From Bacteroidota bacterium (GTDB lineage: Bacteria > Bacteroidota > Bacteroidia > Cytophagales > Cyclobacteriaceae), in assembly GCA_023417955.1 (NCBI GenBank), contig JAEZDW010000324.1:1-8806 (forward strand): 8,806 bases of DNA, read 5' to 3'. A model generated the notes under the pieces. It was not told the origin of the DNA and did no database searches. It saw nothing but the letters and a program-made list of their open reading frames with translations. Positions within the stretch are counted from its first letter, which is position 1; the number at the start of each line of letters is the position of its first letter. Shown in pieces: positions 1 to 6,299 of the stretch. The translations under genes were made by a program, and so were the position numbers.

Positions 1-87
1 GAGGCGCTCTTCCATTGGTTCAGTGCAATGACCAATGTAATAGGAGTCAATAGAATCGGAGTAGAGGATGTAAAATGTAGCTGGCAT
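1..87 (-). CDS. GIY-YIG nuclease domain protein, N-terminal part (runs off left edge)
   Basis: Reading the minus strand from the ATG at 87-85 gives 29 codons without a stop to the window edge. The peptide starts MPATFYILYSDSIDSYYIGH and ends EPMEERL. This matches the start of small GIY-YIG domain proteins: a Y-I-L-Y strand (residues 6-9, the GIY half), a YYIGH strand (16-20, the YIG half), then a helix with E-E-R-L whose Arg28 sits where the family's catalytic Arg is expected. Stand-alone GIY-YIG proteins of about 80-100 residues are common in Bacteroidota; their cellular role is mostly unknown. The gene lies 35 bases past the 3' end of tRNA-Val on the same strand, and a hairpin (96-115) lies just before its start. 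No Shine-Dalgarno is seen. Family assignment is fairly firm despite the short stretch; function beyond 'likely DNA-cleaving fold' is not supported. Confidence 0.72.
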   Translation of the reverse strand, partial: MPATFYILYSDSIDSYYIGHCTEPMEERL

Positions 88-95
88 AAAACGGT

Positions 96-115
96 AAAGG
101 CCCTTACGGGCCTTT
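96..115 (-). terminator. Hairpin after tRNA-Val, possible intrinsic terminator
   Basis: AAAGGCCC (96-103), loop TTAC, GGGCCTTT (108-115) form a perfect 8-bp stem. On the minus strand it starts 7 bases past the 3' end of tRNA-Val and is followed by ACCGTTTTAT, a weak T-run. This fits a tRNA terminator or a processing hairpin. It also lies 8 bases before the ATG of the GIY-YIG gene, so read-through would place the stem over that gene's ribosome-binding region. The stem is certain; the role is inferred. Confidence 0.6.
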
Positions 116-122
116 GATGATG

Positions 123-197
123 TGGGAGTTGAGGGATTCGAACCCCCGACCCTCTGCTTGTAAGGCAGATGCTCTGAACCAGCTGAGCTAAACTCCC
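123..197 (-). tRNA. tRNA-Val, anticodon UAC
   Basis: The minus strand folds into a complete 75-base cloverleaf. The acceptor stem GGGAGTT pairs with AACTCCC, with discriminator A at 123. The D stem is GCTC/GAGC. The anticodon stem TCTGC/GCAGA holds the 7-base loop CTTACAA, giving anticodon TAC, which reads valine GUA and related codons. The T stem GGGGG/CCCTC (one G-U pair) holds the canonical loop TTCGAAT. The 3' CCA is not encoded (the next bases are CAT), so it must be added by the CCA-adding enzyme. It lies downstream of a decayed tRNA copy and shares that copy's promoter. Confidence 0.97.
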
Positions 198-203
198 AAT
201 ACC

Positions 204-278
204 TATTCCTGGATCTCGAACCGTCCCGACCCTTCCGCCTTAAAGCGGAATACTCTGAACCAGCTGAGCTAGACTTCC
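204..278 (-). pseudogene. Decayed tRNA copy (tRNA pseudogene)
   Basis: The minus strand from 278 matches the 5' half of the neighbouring tRNA-Val at 25 of its first 28 bases, including an unbroken 19-base D-arm stretch, and also shares a GGGTCGGG block after the anticodon arm. The anticodon arm has diverged: TTCCGC and GCGGAA pair perfectly but leave a 6-base loop, TTTAAG, instead of 7. In the normal register the two loop-proximal pairs are mismatched (C-C and G-G). The 5' acceptor strand GGAAGTC needs GACTTCC at the 3' end, but the sequence there is AGGAATAGG. The T loop survives in part (TTCGAGA), but its stem does not pair. It therefore should not make a working tRNA. It lies 6 bases 5' of tRNA-Val and is probably co-transcribed with it. 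The 3' limit is approximate. Confidence 0.72.
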
Positions 279-541
279 ATTATTTCTAAACTCTGAAAAT
301 CCTGCCGAATTCGTCCAATTCGCCCAAAATTGGCGCCGAAAAGGCCTCCTCAAATGGGATTGCAAAGGTAGAAGAGATTTTTGTTTGTGCAAAAAAAAGT
401 TCAACTGGTAGCGCTTTAAATCCTCATTAATCTGGCCGGCAATTTGAATCAAATTCTCAGGCTGCCGTCGAAAACATCGACGACCCGGATATTAAGTTTC
501 CGGTCTCTTCGTTCTGACAATCAGACGGATTCGTCCTATTT
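279..541. other. Intergenic region between the tRNA unit and the AsmA-like gene
   Basis: No coding frame here is convincing; the minus-strand frame across 240-452 overlaps the tRNA relic and resembles nothing. The region holds a minus-strand promoter for the tRNA unit (363-392). It has two short perfect inverted repeats: CGTCGA-AAACA-TCGACG (466-482) and TCTGA-CAA-TCAGA (513-525). A plus-strand TAnnTTTG element lies at its right end (537-544), and a weaker match, TAAGTTTC, at 493-500. The inverted repeats could be operator-like sites or weak RNA hairpins, but nothing identifies a binding protein. Confidence 0.5.
363..392 (-). promoter_or_regulatory. Bacteroidota-type promoter for the tRNA unit
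   Basis: On the minus strand TTG (392-390, within a T-rich stretch) is followed after 19 bases by TACCTTTG (370-363), a full match to the Bacteroidota -7 element TAnnTTTG with normal spacing to the -33 TTG. Transcription would begin near 355-360, about 80 bases before the tRNA relic, and continue through tRNA-Val. The match is read directly from the sequence; its activity is inferred. Confidence 0.62.
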
Positions 542-544
542 TTG
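537..544 (+). promoter_or_regulatory. Possible -7 promoter element for the AsmA-like gene
   Basis: TATTTTTG matches TAnnTTTG fully, but no clear TTG lies 17-21 bases upstream (the nearest bases are TTCTGA at 512-517). If it is used, transcription starts near 549-552. The TTG at 542 would then lie outside the transcript, which favours the TTG at 563 as the translation start. It may also be a chance match in T-rich DNA. Confidence 0.35.
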
Positions 545-3043
545 TATGACCATTTTTTCGCCTTGAATTACAAGAAAATACTTTTTTACCTGGCAATTTT
601 CACTGGCGTTGTATTCATTTCGCTGGTTCTCTCCGTCTTTTTGTTCAAAGACCGGATTATTCGGCAATTTATTGCCGAGGCCAATAAGTACATCAATACC
701 CCTGTAAAGGTCGGCGAAATCGACGTTAGCATATTGTCGAGCTTCCCCTCCATTTCGATTATTATGTCCGACCTCTATGTCGAGGACAGCCACCCCGGCG
801 AATACCCGCTGATCACCGCAAAAACTGTTTCGTTCCGACTCAATCCTATTGAAGTATACCGTGGTATCTATACAATCAGGGGTCTCTCCATTTCCGATAG
901 TGAAACAAACCTCAAGATCGACGGCAACGGACAAACCAATTATGACATCCTGAAACCCGGACAGGGAAATGAGCCGGCAAACGCCCTCACCCTGGAACTT
1001 AACGACGTGCGCCTCCGGAACACCAAATTCAGCTTTTACAACCTTCAGGCAAGACAACATTATACACTAGCCAGTCCGTCGCTGGATGCGTCGATCAGGA
1101 CGGAAAACGACCTTTACTTCATAAAAGCAGATGGGGAGGTCGGTTCAGACGCGATTGAAGTTGCGGGCAAAGTGTTCGCTCCGAAAAAGTCTTTCCAGGT
1201 TAAGAGTGACCTGGTTTACGACGACAATCAAAAGCGGTTAAGAATCAATCCTTCGCTGCTGCAACTCAAGCAATCTGTTTTCTCCGTCTCCGGAAACTAC
1301 GGTTGGAAAACTGAAAGCATAATCGACCTGCATGTCGATGGCAAAGACACGGACATTCAAACCCTTTTGTCTCTCCTGCCATCAGGTGTAGCCTCTCCGT
1401 TGGAAAAGTATAAGAGCCGGGGCGAAGTTTTTTTCAAGGGCACGCTTTCGGGACCGATTTCCCAGGATAATCTGCCCGCTGTGGATGTAACTTTCGGGTT
1501 CAATGACGCCACGATTTTCCATCCTGAGTATCGCTCGAGAATTGAATCCGCCAGTCTCAACGGGTCTTTTAGAAGTACAAATCTCGCAGACGAGAGAAAA
1601 GCAGAATTGCGATTGGGAAATATTAAAGGTACTTTAAACGGTGAACCCTTCCGCGCCGAATTCAGTCTCGCCGACTTCAGCAATCCGCTCGTAAATTGTG
1701 TGTTTGCCGGAAACGTAGACGCCGCAGCCGTACATGGTTTCTTCCCTTTTCCCAATACAACCGACGTGTCCGGTCGGCTACACGCTGATGTTTCATTCCG
1801 CGGGCGTGTTCAATTGCTCAAGCAGAAGTCTACAGCCCAGCAGGTGTCTACCAGCGGAACAATCGATCTCAAAGGCATAAACCTCCGATACGGAAAGGAC
1901 CGTGTTCCTTTAACGGGTCTCAGTGGAACCTTACAATTCAGTAACAACGACCTCGCGCTAAGCAACGTTGCTGCGAAATTCGGCAACAGTGATTTCGTCT
2001 TAAACGGATTTTTTAAAAACATTATCACGTACCTCTTGTTTGACAATCAACCGGTAGGAATCGAATCTGATTTGAAAAGCGACTACCTGGATGTGAACCA
2101 ACTCCTGCGAATCGGCTATGCAGCCGACGGAGAAAGTGCCAGTACACCTGATTATGAATTCGATATCTCCAGGAATGTCTTTCTGAATTTTAATTGCGAT
2201 ATCAGGAAACTTGTTTACCGGCGCTTTGTCGGGCAGGATATCACGGGAGACCTGCTCGTGAAAAATAAGGTGGCCGTCTCGAGAAAACTTTCCCTGCAGA
2301 CGATGGGCGGTGCGCTCACGATGTCCGGAATTGTTGATTCGAATAATCCGAAAGCAATTGATGTTATGGTGACCGCTCACCTGAAGGATATCCATCTCGA
2401 TAGTGCTTTTTATGTATTCGAAAATTTCAATCAGGATTTCATTCTCGATAAACATTTGAAGGGACACGTTACCGCCGATGTGAATCTCGAGCTTACGCTC
2501 AATCAAAATCTGAAACTGTTCCCTGAAACGATACTCGCCAATATCAACACGGTCATCAGGAATGGCGAGTTAAATGATTTTGAGCCGATGAAAAAACTAA
2601 ACAGGTTTCTCGACGACGAAAGCCTGAGCCGACTTCGGTTCGCTGATCTCGCTAACGATATCCGCATTGAAAAGAAGACAGTGTTTATCCCCAACATGCG
2701 TGTTGGCAGCAATGTAACGGATATACAAATCAGCGGCACCCATACCTTCGATCAACAAATAGATTATCGCCTGGTTACGCCGTTGCGCGGCAGAAAGAAA
2801 TTCACAGACAGTCAGGCTGGTAGTGCAGTTGGCAGCGACAATACCGGCAAGACGATGCTCTTCCTCAAGATTTCAGGCACGACAGACGATTACAAAGTCA
2901 GCTTTGATACGGAAGCAGTGAAAAACAAAATCGCGAAAGATTTAAAAGAGGAGATACGCGAAATCAAGAGCGGATTCAAAAACCGCGAAAAGGAGAAAGG
3001 GAAGGTATTGGAAGTTCAGGAAGACGAATACTTCGACTGGTAA
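542..3043 (+). CDS. AsmA-like envelope protein (AsmA family, long Bacteroidota type)
   Basis: This is an 833-residue protein from the first possible start. A single membrane segment (residues about 13-35) follows a basic stretch, and the bulk is predicted to lie in the periplasm. After the anchor comes the AsmA-type opening: N-K-Y-I-N-T-P-V-K-V (48-57), then SILSSFPSISI (63-73). A long beta-rich body follows, then an AsmA_2-like C-terminal region (about 670-790) with MKKLNRFLD and a run of beta strands. It ends in a charged helix and the acidic tail EDEYFDW. AsmA relatives (AsmA, TamB, YhdP) are large beta-structured proteins implicated in phospholipid transport between membranes and outer-membrane assembly; that role is carried over from the family. 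No in-frame ATG lies near the start: the frame is open from the stop at 515, and the candidates are TTG 542 and TTG 563, the second giving MNYKKILFYLAIF, a natural start for this family (826 residues). Its stop lies 3 bases from the convergent DUF2461 stop. Confidence 0.88.
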   Translation: MYDHFFALNYKKILFYLAIFTGVVFISLVLSVFLFKDRIIRQFIAEANKYINTPVKVGEIDVSILSSFPSISIIMSDLYVEDSHPGEYPLITAKTVSFRLNPIEVYRGIYTIRGLSISDSETNLKIDGNGQTNYDILKPGQGNEPANALTLELNDVRLRNTKFSFYNLQARQHYTLASPSLDASIRTENDLYFIKADGEVGSDAIEVAGKVFAPKKSFQVKSDLVYDDNQKRLRINPSLLQLKQSVFSVSGNYGWKTESIIDLHVDGKDTDIQTLLSLLPSGVASPLEKYKSRGEVFFKGTLSGPISQDNLPAVDVTFGFNDATIFHPEYRSRIESASLNGSFRSTNLADERKAELRLGNIKGTLNGEPFRAEFSLADFSNPLVNCVFAGNVDAAAVHGFFPFPNTTDVSGRLHADVSFRGRVQLLKQKSTAQQVSTSGTIDLKGINLRYGKDRVPLTGLSGTLQFSNNDLALSNVAAKFGNSDFVLNGFFKNIITYLLFDNQPVGIESDLKSDYLDVNQLLRIGYAADGESASTPDYEFDISRNVFLNFNCDIRKLVYRRFVGQDITGDLLVKNKVAVSRKLSLQTMGGALTMSGIVDSNNPKAIDVMVTAHLKDIHLDSAFYVFENFNQDFILDKHLKGHVTADVNLELTLNQNLKLFPETILANINTVIRNGELNDFEPMKKLNRFLDDESLSRLRFADLANDIRIEKKTVFIPNMRVGSNVTDIQISGTHTFDQQIDYRLVTPLRGRKKFTDSQAGSAVGSDNTGKTMLFLKISGTTDDYKVSFDTEAVKNKIAKDLKEEIREIKSGFKNREKEKGKVLEVQEDEYFDW

Positions 3044-3046
3044 CCA

Positions 3047-3709
3047 TTATTCCAATGCGTGCGTGAGAAAATCGCGGAAGGGTTTACCGGCAGCCAAGAC
3101 TTTGAGCAATTGCTTATTGAAGTTCTTTGCGAAAACAGTTTCATCGTATAACGGATGCATGACCACGAAATGTCTGAGCTTCAGCCATTCGATGTATTCA
3201 TGATCTTTAGGATATCCCTTCGGCGCGGTTTTAAGCGGATCTCCTTCCCAAAAACCCTCATAATATTTCCTGAAGTTGCGGTCGGAAAGTATTTTTTTGA
3301 GTTCCGCCCCATTGTAGTCGATTTCCTGTCGAACCTTTGCGAGTGCCTCCGGTGAGGGCGCATATAATCCCGTGCAGATGAAACTTCTGTTTCCGGGTTC
3401 GAACTGAATGTAATACCCGGGAACGCCTACACCCTTACCCTGCGGCGAGATGCCTGCGCTAAGAAATGTTTTGTATGGTCGTTTATCCTTACTAAACCGC
3501 ACATCGCGATAGATTCTAAAGACAAGCTTCTTTGGATTCTGTCCGCTGACCGCAGGATCGATTTCACAAACGCTGTCATAGACTTCACTAATGAATTCTT
3601 CGAATGAGGTTTTTATTTGAAGCCATTGCTCCTTGTTTTTTTCAAACCAATCGCGGTTGTTGTTTCTGGAAAGCCTTTGAAGAAATTTGAATGCGTTTGC
3701 AAAATCCAT
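3047..3709 (-). CDS. DUF2461 family protein
   Basis: A 220-residue protein of the DUF2461 (TIGR02453-type) family, close to the usual family length. It shows the family marks in order: NNNRDWFEKN (16-25) near the N-terminus; the signature FRIYRDVRFSKDKRPYKT (64-81); a YYIQFEPG strand (99-106); and a C-terminal stretch KGYPKDHEYIEWLKLRHFV (164-182). There is no signal peptide or membrane segment, so it is probably cytoplasmic. The family's biochemical function is unknown to me, and I assign none. It starts with ATG only 3 bases after the stop of the GH172-like gene, so it is very likely translated from the same message as the last gene of the murF cluster. No terminator fits in the 3-base gap to the convergent AsmA-like gene. 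Confidence 0.9.
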   Translation of the reverse strand: MDFANAFKFLQRLSRNNNRDWFEKNKEQWLQIKTSFEEFISEVYDSVCEIDPAVSGQNPKKLVFRIYRDVRFSKDKRPYKTFLSAGISPQGKGVGVPGYYIQFEPGNRSFICTGLYAPSPEALAKVRQEIDYNGAELKKILSDRNFRKYYEGFWEGDPLKTAPKGYPKDHEYIEWLKLRHFVVMHPLYDETVFAKNFNKQLLKVLAAGKPFRDFLTHALE

Positions 3710-3712
3710 AAG

Positions 3713-4909
3713 CTAATATTTTTCAGGCAGCCCAACCACTCTATCCGTTAGCGATTGGATCGCGGGTAGGCTCGACGTTGGGGAGTCAAGGTAAAAGTAT
3801 GCGGTAGAGCATACGTCATCCTGGCGGTAAAAGTTTGTCCATCCATCGGGAAAAGCAGCATCCATTATGTCCGGCGTTTTCGCAAGTTCGAAAAGGCGTA
3901 CGAACGACTTCCCTGAAACTGTTACCGGAGTTAGTTTGGCACCCTTCCTCACGTATTCGCGAACTTTATCGCGCGTGTCGCCACCCATGATTTGAATGGT
4001 AACCTTGCAATCCCGGTGAAAGTAAACCGCATCGGGTATATGGTATCTGTAAAACGCCCATTGACGTGTTGCCTCATCAGCGACAAGGCAACCTTGATAT
4101 TGATGATTAAATGTGCCCTGGCCCCAGGCTGTTCCGATGTAGTCTTTTGTCCCTGTGCCGTTCAGCGTCGGAAGTTTGTTGTCGCCGTCAAGGTAAATCT
4201 TTACTTCTCCTTCACCCCACCAGCTTTTTTCATAAAGCGGATTGGTGATGATCCCCATGTTCGTCCCGAGAAACCGACCTTTCCCATTTATCGCCGGCAG
4301 CATCTCGAAATCCCTGCCGAGCTGAGTTTCTGATACGCGATGCCAGAACGCATGGAAGTACAACGCATCGGCAGGCAGTGACTCAACTACGTTGTATGCA
4401 ATGTCATAAAAAATTGTGATGGGCTTCGAGCCTTCATTTGTCAGCGTTACTCTTGCTCCTTTTCGATAGGGCATTGGTATGGTGAAATTGAATGATCTGC
4501 CCTCGGGGTCAGAGAACAACGCGGTTTCAAAGGCAAGTCTTCGACCCAGTGCAAGTCCAAAGAAATCACCCAACGGTGCCGAGACTGCGGGCTTTGTATT
4601 CCCATCCCAAAACATTTCAAACTTGAGCGATCTCAGCATCGCAGGGGAACGATCATCAACAGTGAGCCACATGCGTTGGATAATGCCAGCGCCGCTGACG
4701 TTCATCAGTACTTTCGATTCACCCGGTGCGATCTCGTCGGCAGGATGACCTTTTGCTCCCTTGTTTTCTTTACCACCCCCGCCTTTTTGTCCATCAGGAT
4801 TTTCGAAACTGACCCACCGCGTTTCGGTTTTTTCCGGAACCGTATACCAATTCTGTGCTGTCGCACCGAAGCAGCACAGAATCACGAATTGCGTGAGGAA
4901 TATTTTCAT
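3713..4909 (-). CDS. DUF2961 / GH172 family glycosidase-like protein, exported
   Basis: This 398-residue protein starts with a signal peptide (K2, hydrophobic 3-15, likely cut after A-T-A at 16-18). The mature part has the DUF2961 marks: a glycine-rich motif with SFENPDGQKGGGGKENKGAK (34-53); MWLTVDD (80-86); APLGDFFG (111-118); SWWGEGEVKIYLDGD (229-243); GTGTKDYIGTAWGQG (251-265); and FYRYHIPD (286-293). DUF2961 is now glycoside hydrolase family 172, whose known members act on alpha-D-fructofuranosides or D-arabinofuranosides through a double jelly-roll fold and two catalytic glutamates. The first site fits E233/E235, but the family's GTGTEDY motif here reads GTGTKDY: Lys255 (AAA, 4147-4145) replaces Glu. 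Activity is therefore in doubt and the substrate cannot be named. It starts 16 bases after the murF stop and ends 3 bases before DUF2461, so it is probably co-transcribed. The double Cys at 12-13 could suggest a lipoprotein, but the lipobox is poor. Confidence 0.88.
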   Translation of the reverse strand: MKIFLTQFVILCCFGATAQNWYTVPEKTETRWVSFENPDGQKGGGGKENKGAKGHPADEIAPGESKVLMNVSGAGIIQRMWLTVDDRSPAMLRSLKFEMFWDGNTKPAVSAPLGDFFGLALGRRLAFETALFSDPEGRSFNFTIPMPYRKGARVTLTNEGSKPITIFYDIAYNVVESLPADALYFHAFWHRVSETQLGRDFEMLPAINGKGRFLGTNMGIITNPLYEKSWWGEGEVKIYLDGDNKLPTLNGTGTKDYIGTAWGQGTFNHQYQGCLVADEATRQWAFYRYHIPDAVYFHRDCKVTIQIMGGDTRDKVREYVRKGAKLTPVTVSGKSFVRLFELAKTPDIMDAAFPDGWTNFYRQDDVCSTAYFYLDSPTSSLPAIQSLTDRVVGLPEKY

Positions 4910-4925
4910 GGGTGAAAATTTTAAG

Positions 4926-6209
4926 TCAGATATAGTCGACGATGGTCTCTAGACCAATCCCCCGTGAGGCCTTAATAAGAATGGTAGCGTTCCTGAATGG
5001 ATTTTGCGCCAGTATATTGGCAAGGTCTTCCTTTGATTCAAAGTGTCTGGCGCTTGGGATTTCAAGCTGCGCTACCTTCATGTGTTTTCCGCATAGGTAC
5101 ACTTCATTAAATCCAAGTTGTTGTATCAATTGACCGAGGTCGCGATGCTCCTTTTCTGTTTCCTCCTCCAGTTCGTACATATCGCCAAGTATCAATACCT
5201 TTCTTTGCGCGTTCATGGAAGCCAGATTTTCAATCGCGACTTTCATGCTGCTGGGATTCGCATTATATGCGTCGAGTATTATCGTGTTTGAATTCTTATT
5301 TACGATCTGCGAACGCATATTGCCAGGTTGATAGGAGGCAACGGCGTGATTTGCTTTGCCGGGATCAACATCGAAGTGTTTTCCAATACACAGTGCGGCC
5401 GCGATGTTCTCGAAATTATAACTGCCTATCAGATTTGTCTGCACCTCTTCGTTATTCTCCGCGCGGAAACGCACGTAAGGGTCGGCAGAGACAAGCTCAC
5501 AATGATAGTAATCGCCAGGTGACGGGTAGCTCAATGGGTTGGCAAAACGCTTCGACATGTTTTGCAAAATAGGATTGAGCGAATTGATGAAAGGCGTTCC
5601 CCCGGTGTCAAGAAGATACTGAAAGAGCTCTGATTTCGCGCGAACAATATTGTCGAAGCCGCCAAATGTTCCGATGTGGGCTTTGCCGATATTTGTAATA
5701 AACCCATGTGTCGGTTGCGCAATGGAACAAAGCAACGCGATTTCACCCAGGTGATTTGCACCCATTTCAATTACTGCAATTTCATAGCTTCCATCGATCG
5801 CAAGCAGTGTCAACGGAACTCCGATATGATTGTTGAGGTTGCCCTTAGTAGCATAGGTCTTGTATTTTGTCGCAAGAACTGCCGAGAGTAATACCTTGCT
5901 TGTTGTTTTGCCATTTGAACCAGTCAGACCAACGACCGGGATGTTGAGCCGCGAACGATGGTAACGCGCCAGGTCCTGAAGAGCTGCCAGGGAATCGGGG
6001 ACGAGAATAAACCGCTCGTCTTTCGCGTAAGCGGGTTCATCTACCACGGCGAAACGGGCGCCTTTATTTATTGCTTCCTCAGCAAACGCATTGGCATTGA
6101 ACCGATCTCCCTTCAATGCGAAGAATATAGAATTAGCATTGATCTGACGGGTATCGGTAGAAACGCCGTTCCCCTGAACGAATATTTCATAGAGTTCCTC
6201 TATCTTCAT
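4926..6209 (-). CDS. murF: UDP-N-acetylmuramoyl-tripeptide--D-alanyl-D-alanine ligase (MurF)
   Basis: MurF joins D-Ala-D-Ala to the UDP-MurNAc-tripeptide using ATP, the last cytoplasmic step in making UDP-MurNAc-pentapeptide for peptidoglycan. The 427-residue protein shows all three Mur ligase domains. The N-terminal UDP-substrate domain has VSTDTRQ (16-22) and IFFALKGDRF (28-37). The central ATPase has P-loop GLTGSNGKTT (94-103), IEMGAN (147-152), NIGKAHIG (173-180), and RAKSELF (190-196), in which K192 is the likely carbamylated lysine. The C-terminal domain has the MurF signature DAYNANPSSM (313-322), LGDMYELEEETEKEH (341-355) and IKASRGIGLE (412-421). The length is normal. The ATG at 6209 is chosen because family homology begins there. 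The frame stays open upstream to 6407, but that would overlap the divergent gene and add 66 residues unlike MurF. It is the first gene of a probable three-gene transcript with the GH172-like and DUF2461 genes. Confidence 0.96.
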   Translation of the reverse strand: MKIEELYEIFVQGNGVSTDTRQINANSIFFALKGDRFNANAFAEEAINKGARFAVVDEPAYAKDERFILVPDSLAALQDLARYHRSRLNIPVVGLTGSNGKTTSKVLLSAVLATKYKTYATKGNLNNHIGVPLTLLAIDGSYEIAVIEMGANHLGEIALLCSIAQPTHGFITNIGKAHIGTFGGFDNIVRAKSELFQYLLDTGGTPFINSLNPILQNMSKRFANPLSYPSPGDYYHCELVSADPYVRFRAENNEEVQTNLIGSYNFENIAAALCIGKHFDVDPGKANHAVASYQPGNMRSQIVNKNSNTIILDAYNANPSSMKVAIENLASMNAQRKVLILGDMYELEEETEKEHRDLGQLIQQLGFNEVYLCGKHMKVAQLEIPSARHFESKEDLANILAQNPFRNATILIKASRGIGLETIVDYI

Positions 6210-6299
6210 AACCGGAATCCCTGTATTGTTACACGAATAATGTTGGGATGAAAGATAACAGTAGTTTGGTAAGTGCGTTATTGCAATAGAAAGTTTTTC
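6210..6299. promoter_or_regulatory. Divergent promoter region between murF and the FG-GAP gene
   Basis: Ninety bases separate the two start codons. On the minus strand TATCTTTC (6257-6250) matches TAnnTTTG at all but the last base and lies about 40 bases before murF, with no TTG at the right distance. On the plus strand TTG (6243-6245) is followed after 16 bases by TAGTTTG (6262-6268), one base shorter than the consensus. Both are weak candidates. The region must hold both promoters unless they lie inside the genes. Confidence 0.35.

Noticed and set aside
204..278. The tRNA relic as an ochre suppressor tRNA (loop CTTTAAG, anticodon TTA)
   Set aside because: In the standard register the anticodon stem has C-C and G-G mismatches, and the acceptor and T stems do not pair. 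The TTA reading depends on an alignment that does not fold.
123..278. Integration (att) site made by the repeated tRNA segments
   Set aside because: The shared part is mainly the 5' half, not the 3' half normally used by integrases. Nothing but a few bases lies between the copies, and no integrase is seen.
240..452. Minus-strand open frame of 70 residues
   Set aside because: It crosses the tRNA relic and the tRNA promoter, and the peptide shows no family pattern.
536..1060. Minus-strand frame of 174 residues inside the AsmA-like gene
   Set aside because: It is antisense to a well-supported gene, with no recognisable motif and low-quality composition.
2000..2506. Minus-strand frame of 168 residues inside the AsmA-like gene
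   Set aside because: It is a shadow of the AsmA-like coding frame, with no domain features.
6273..6299. GTG start for the FG-GAP protein
   Set aside because: It would put nine extra residues (MRYCNRKFF) before a signal peptide that already begins properly with MK at the ATG at 6300.
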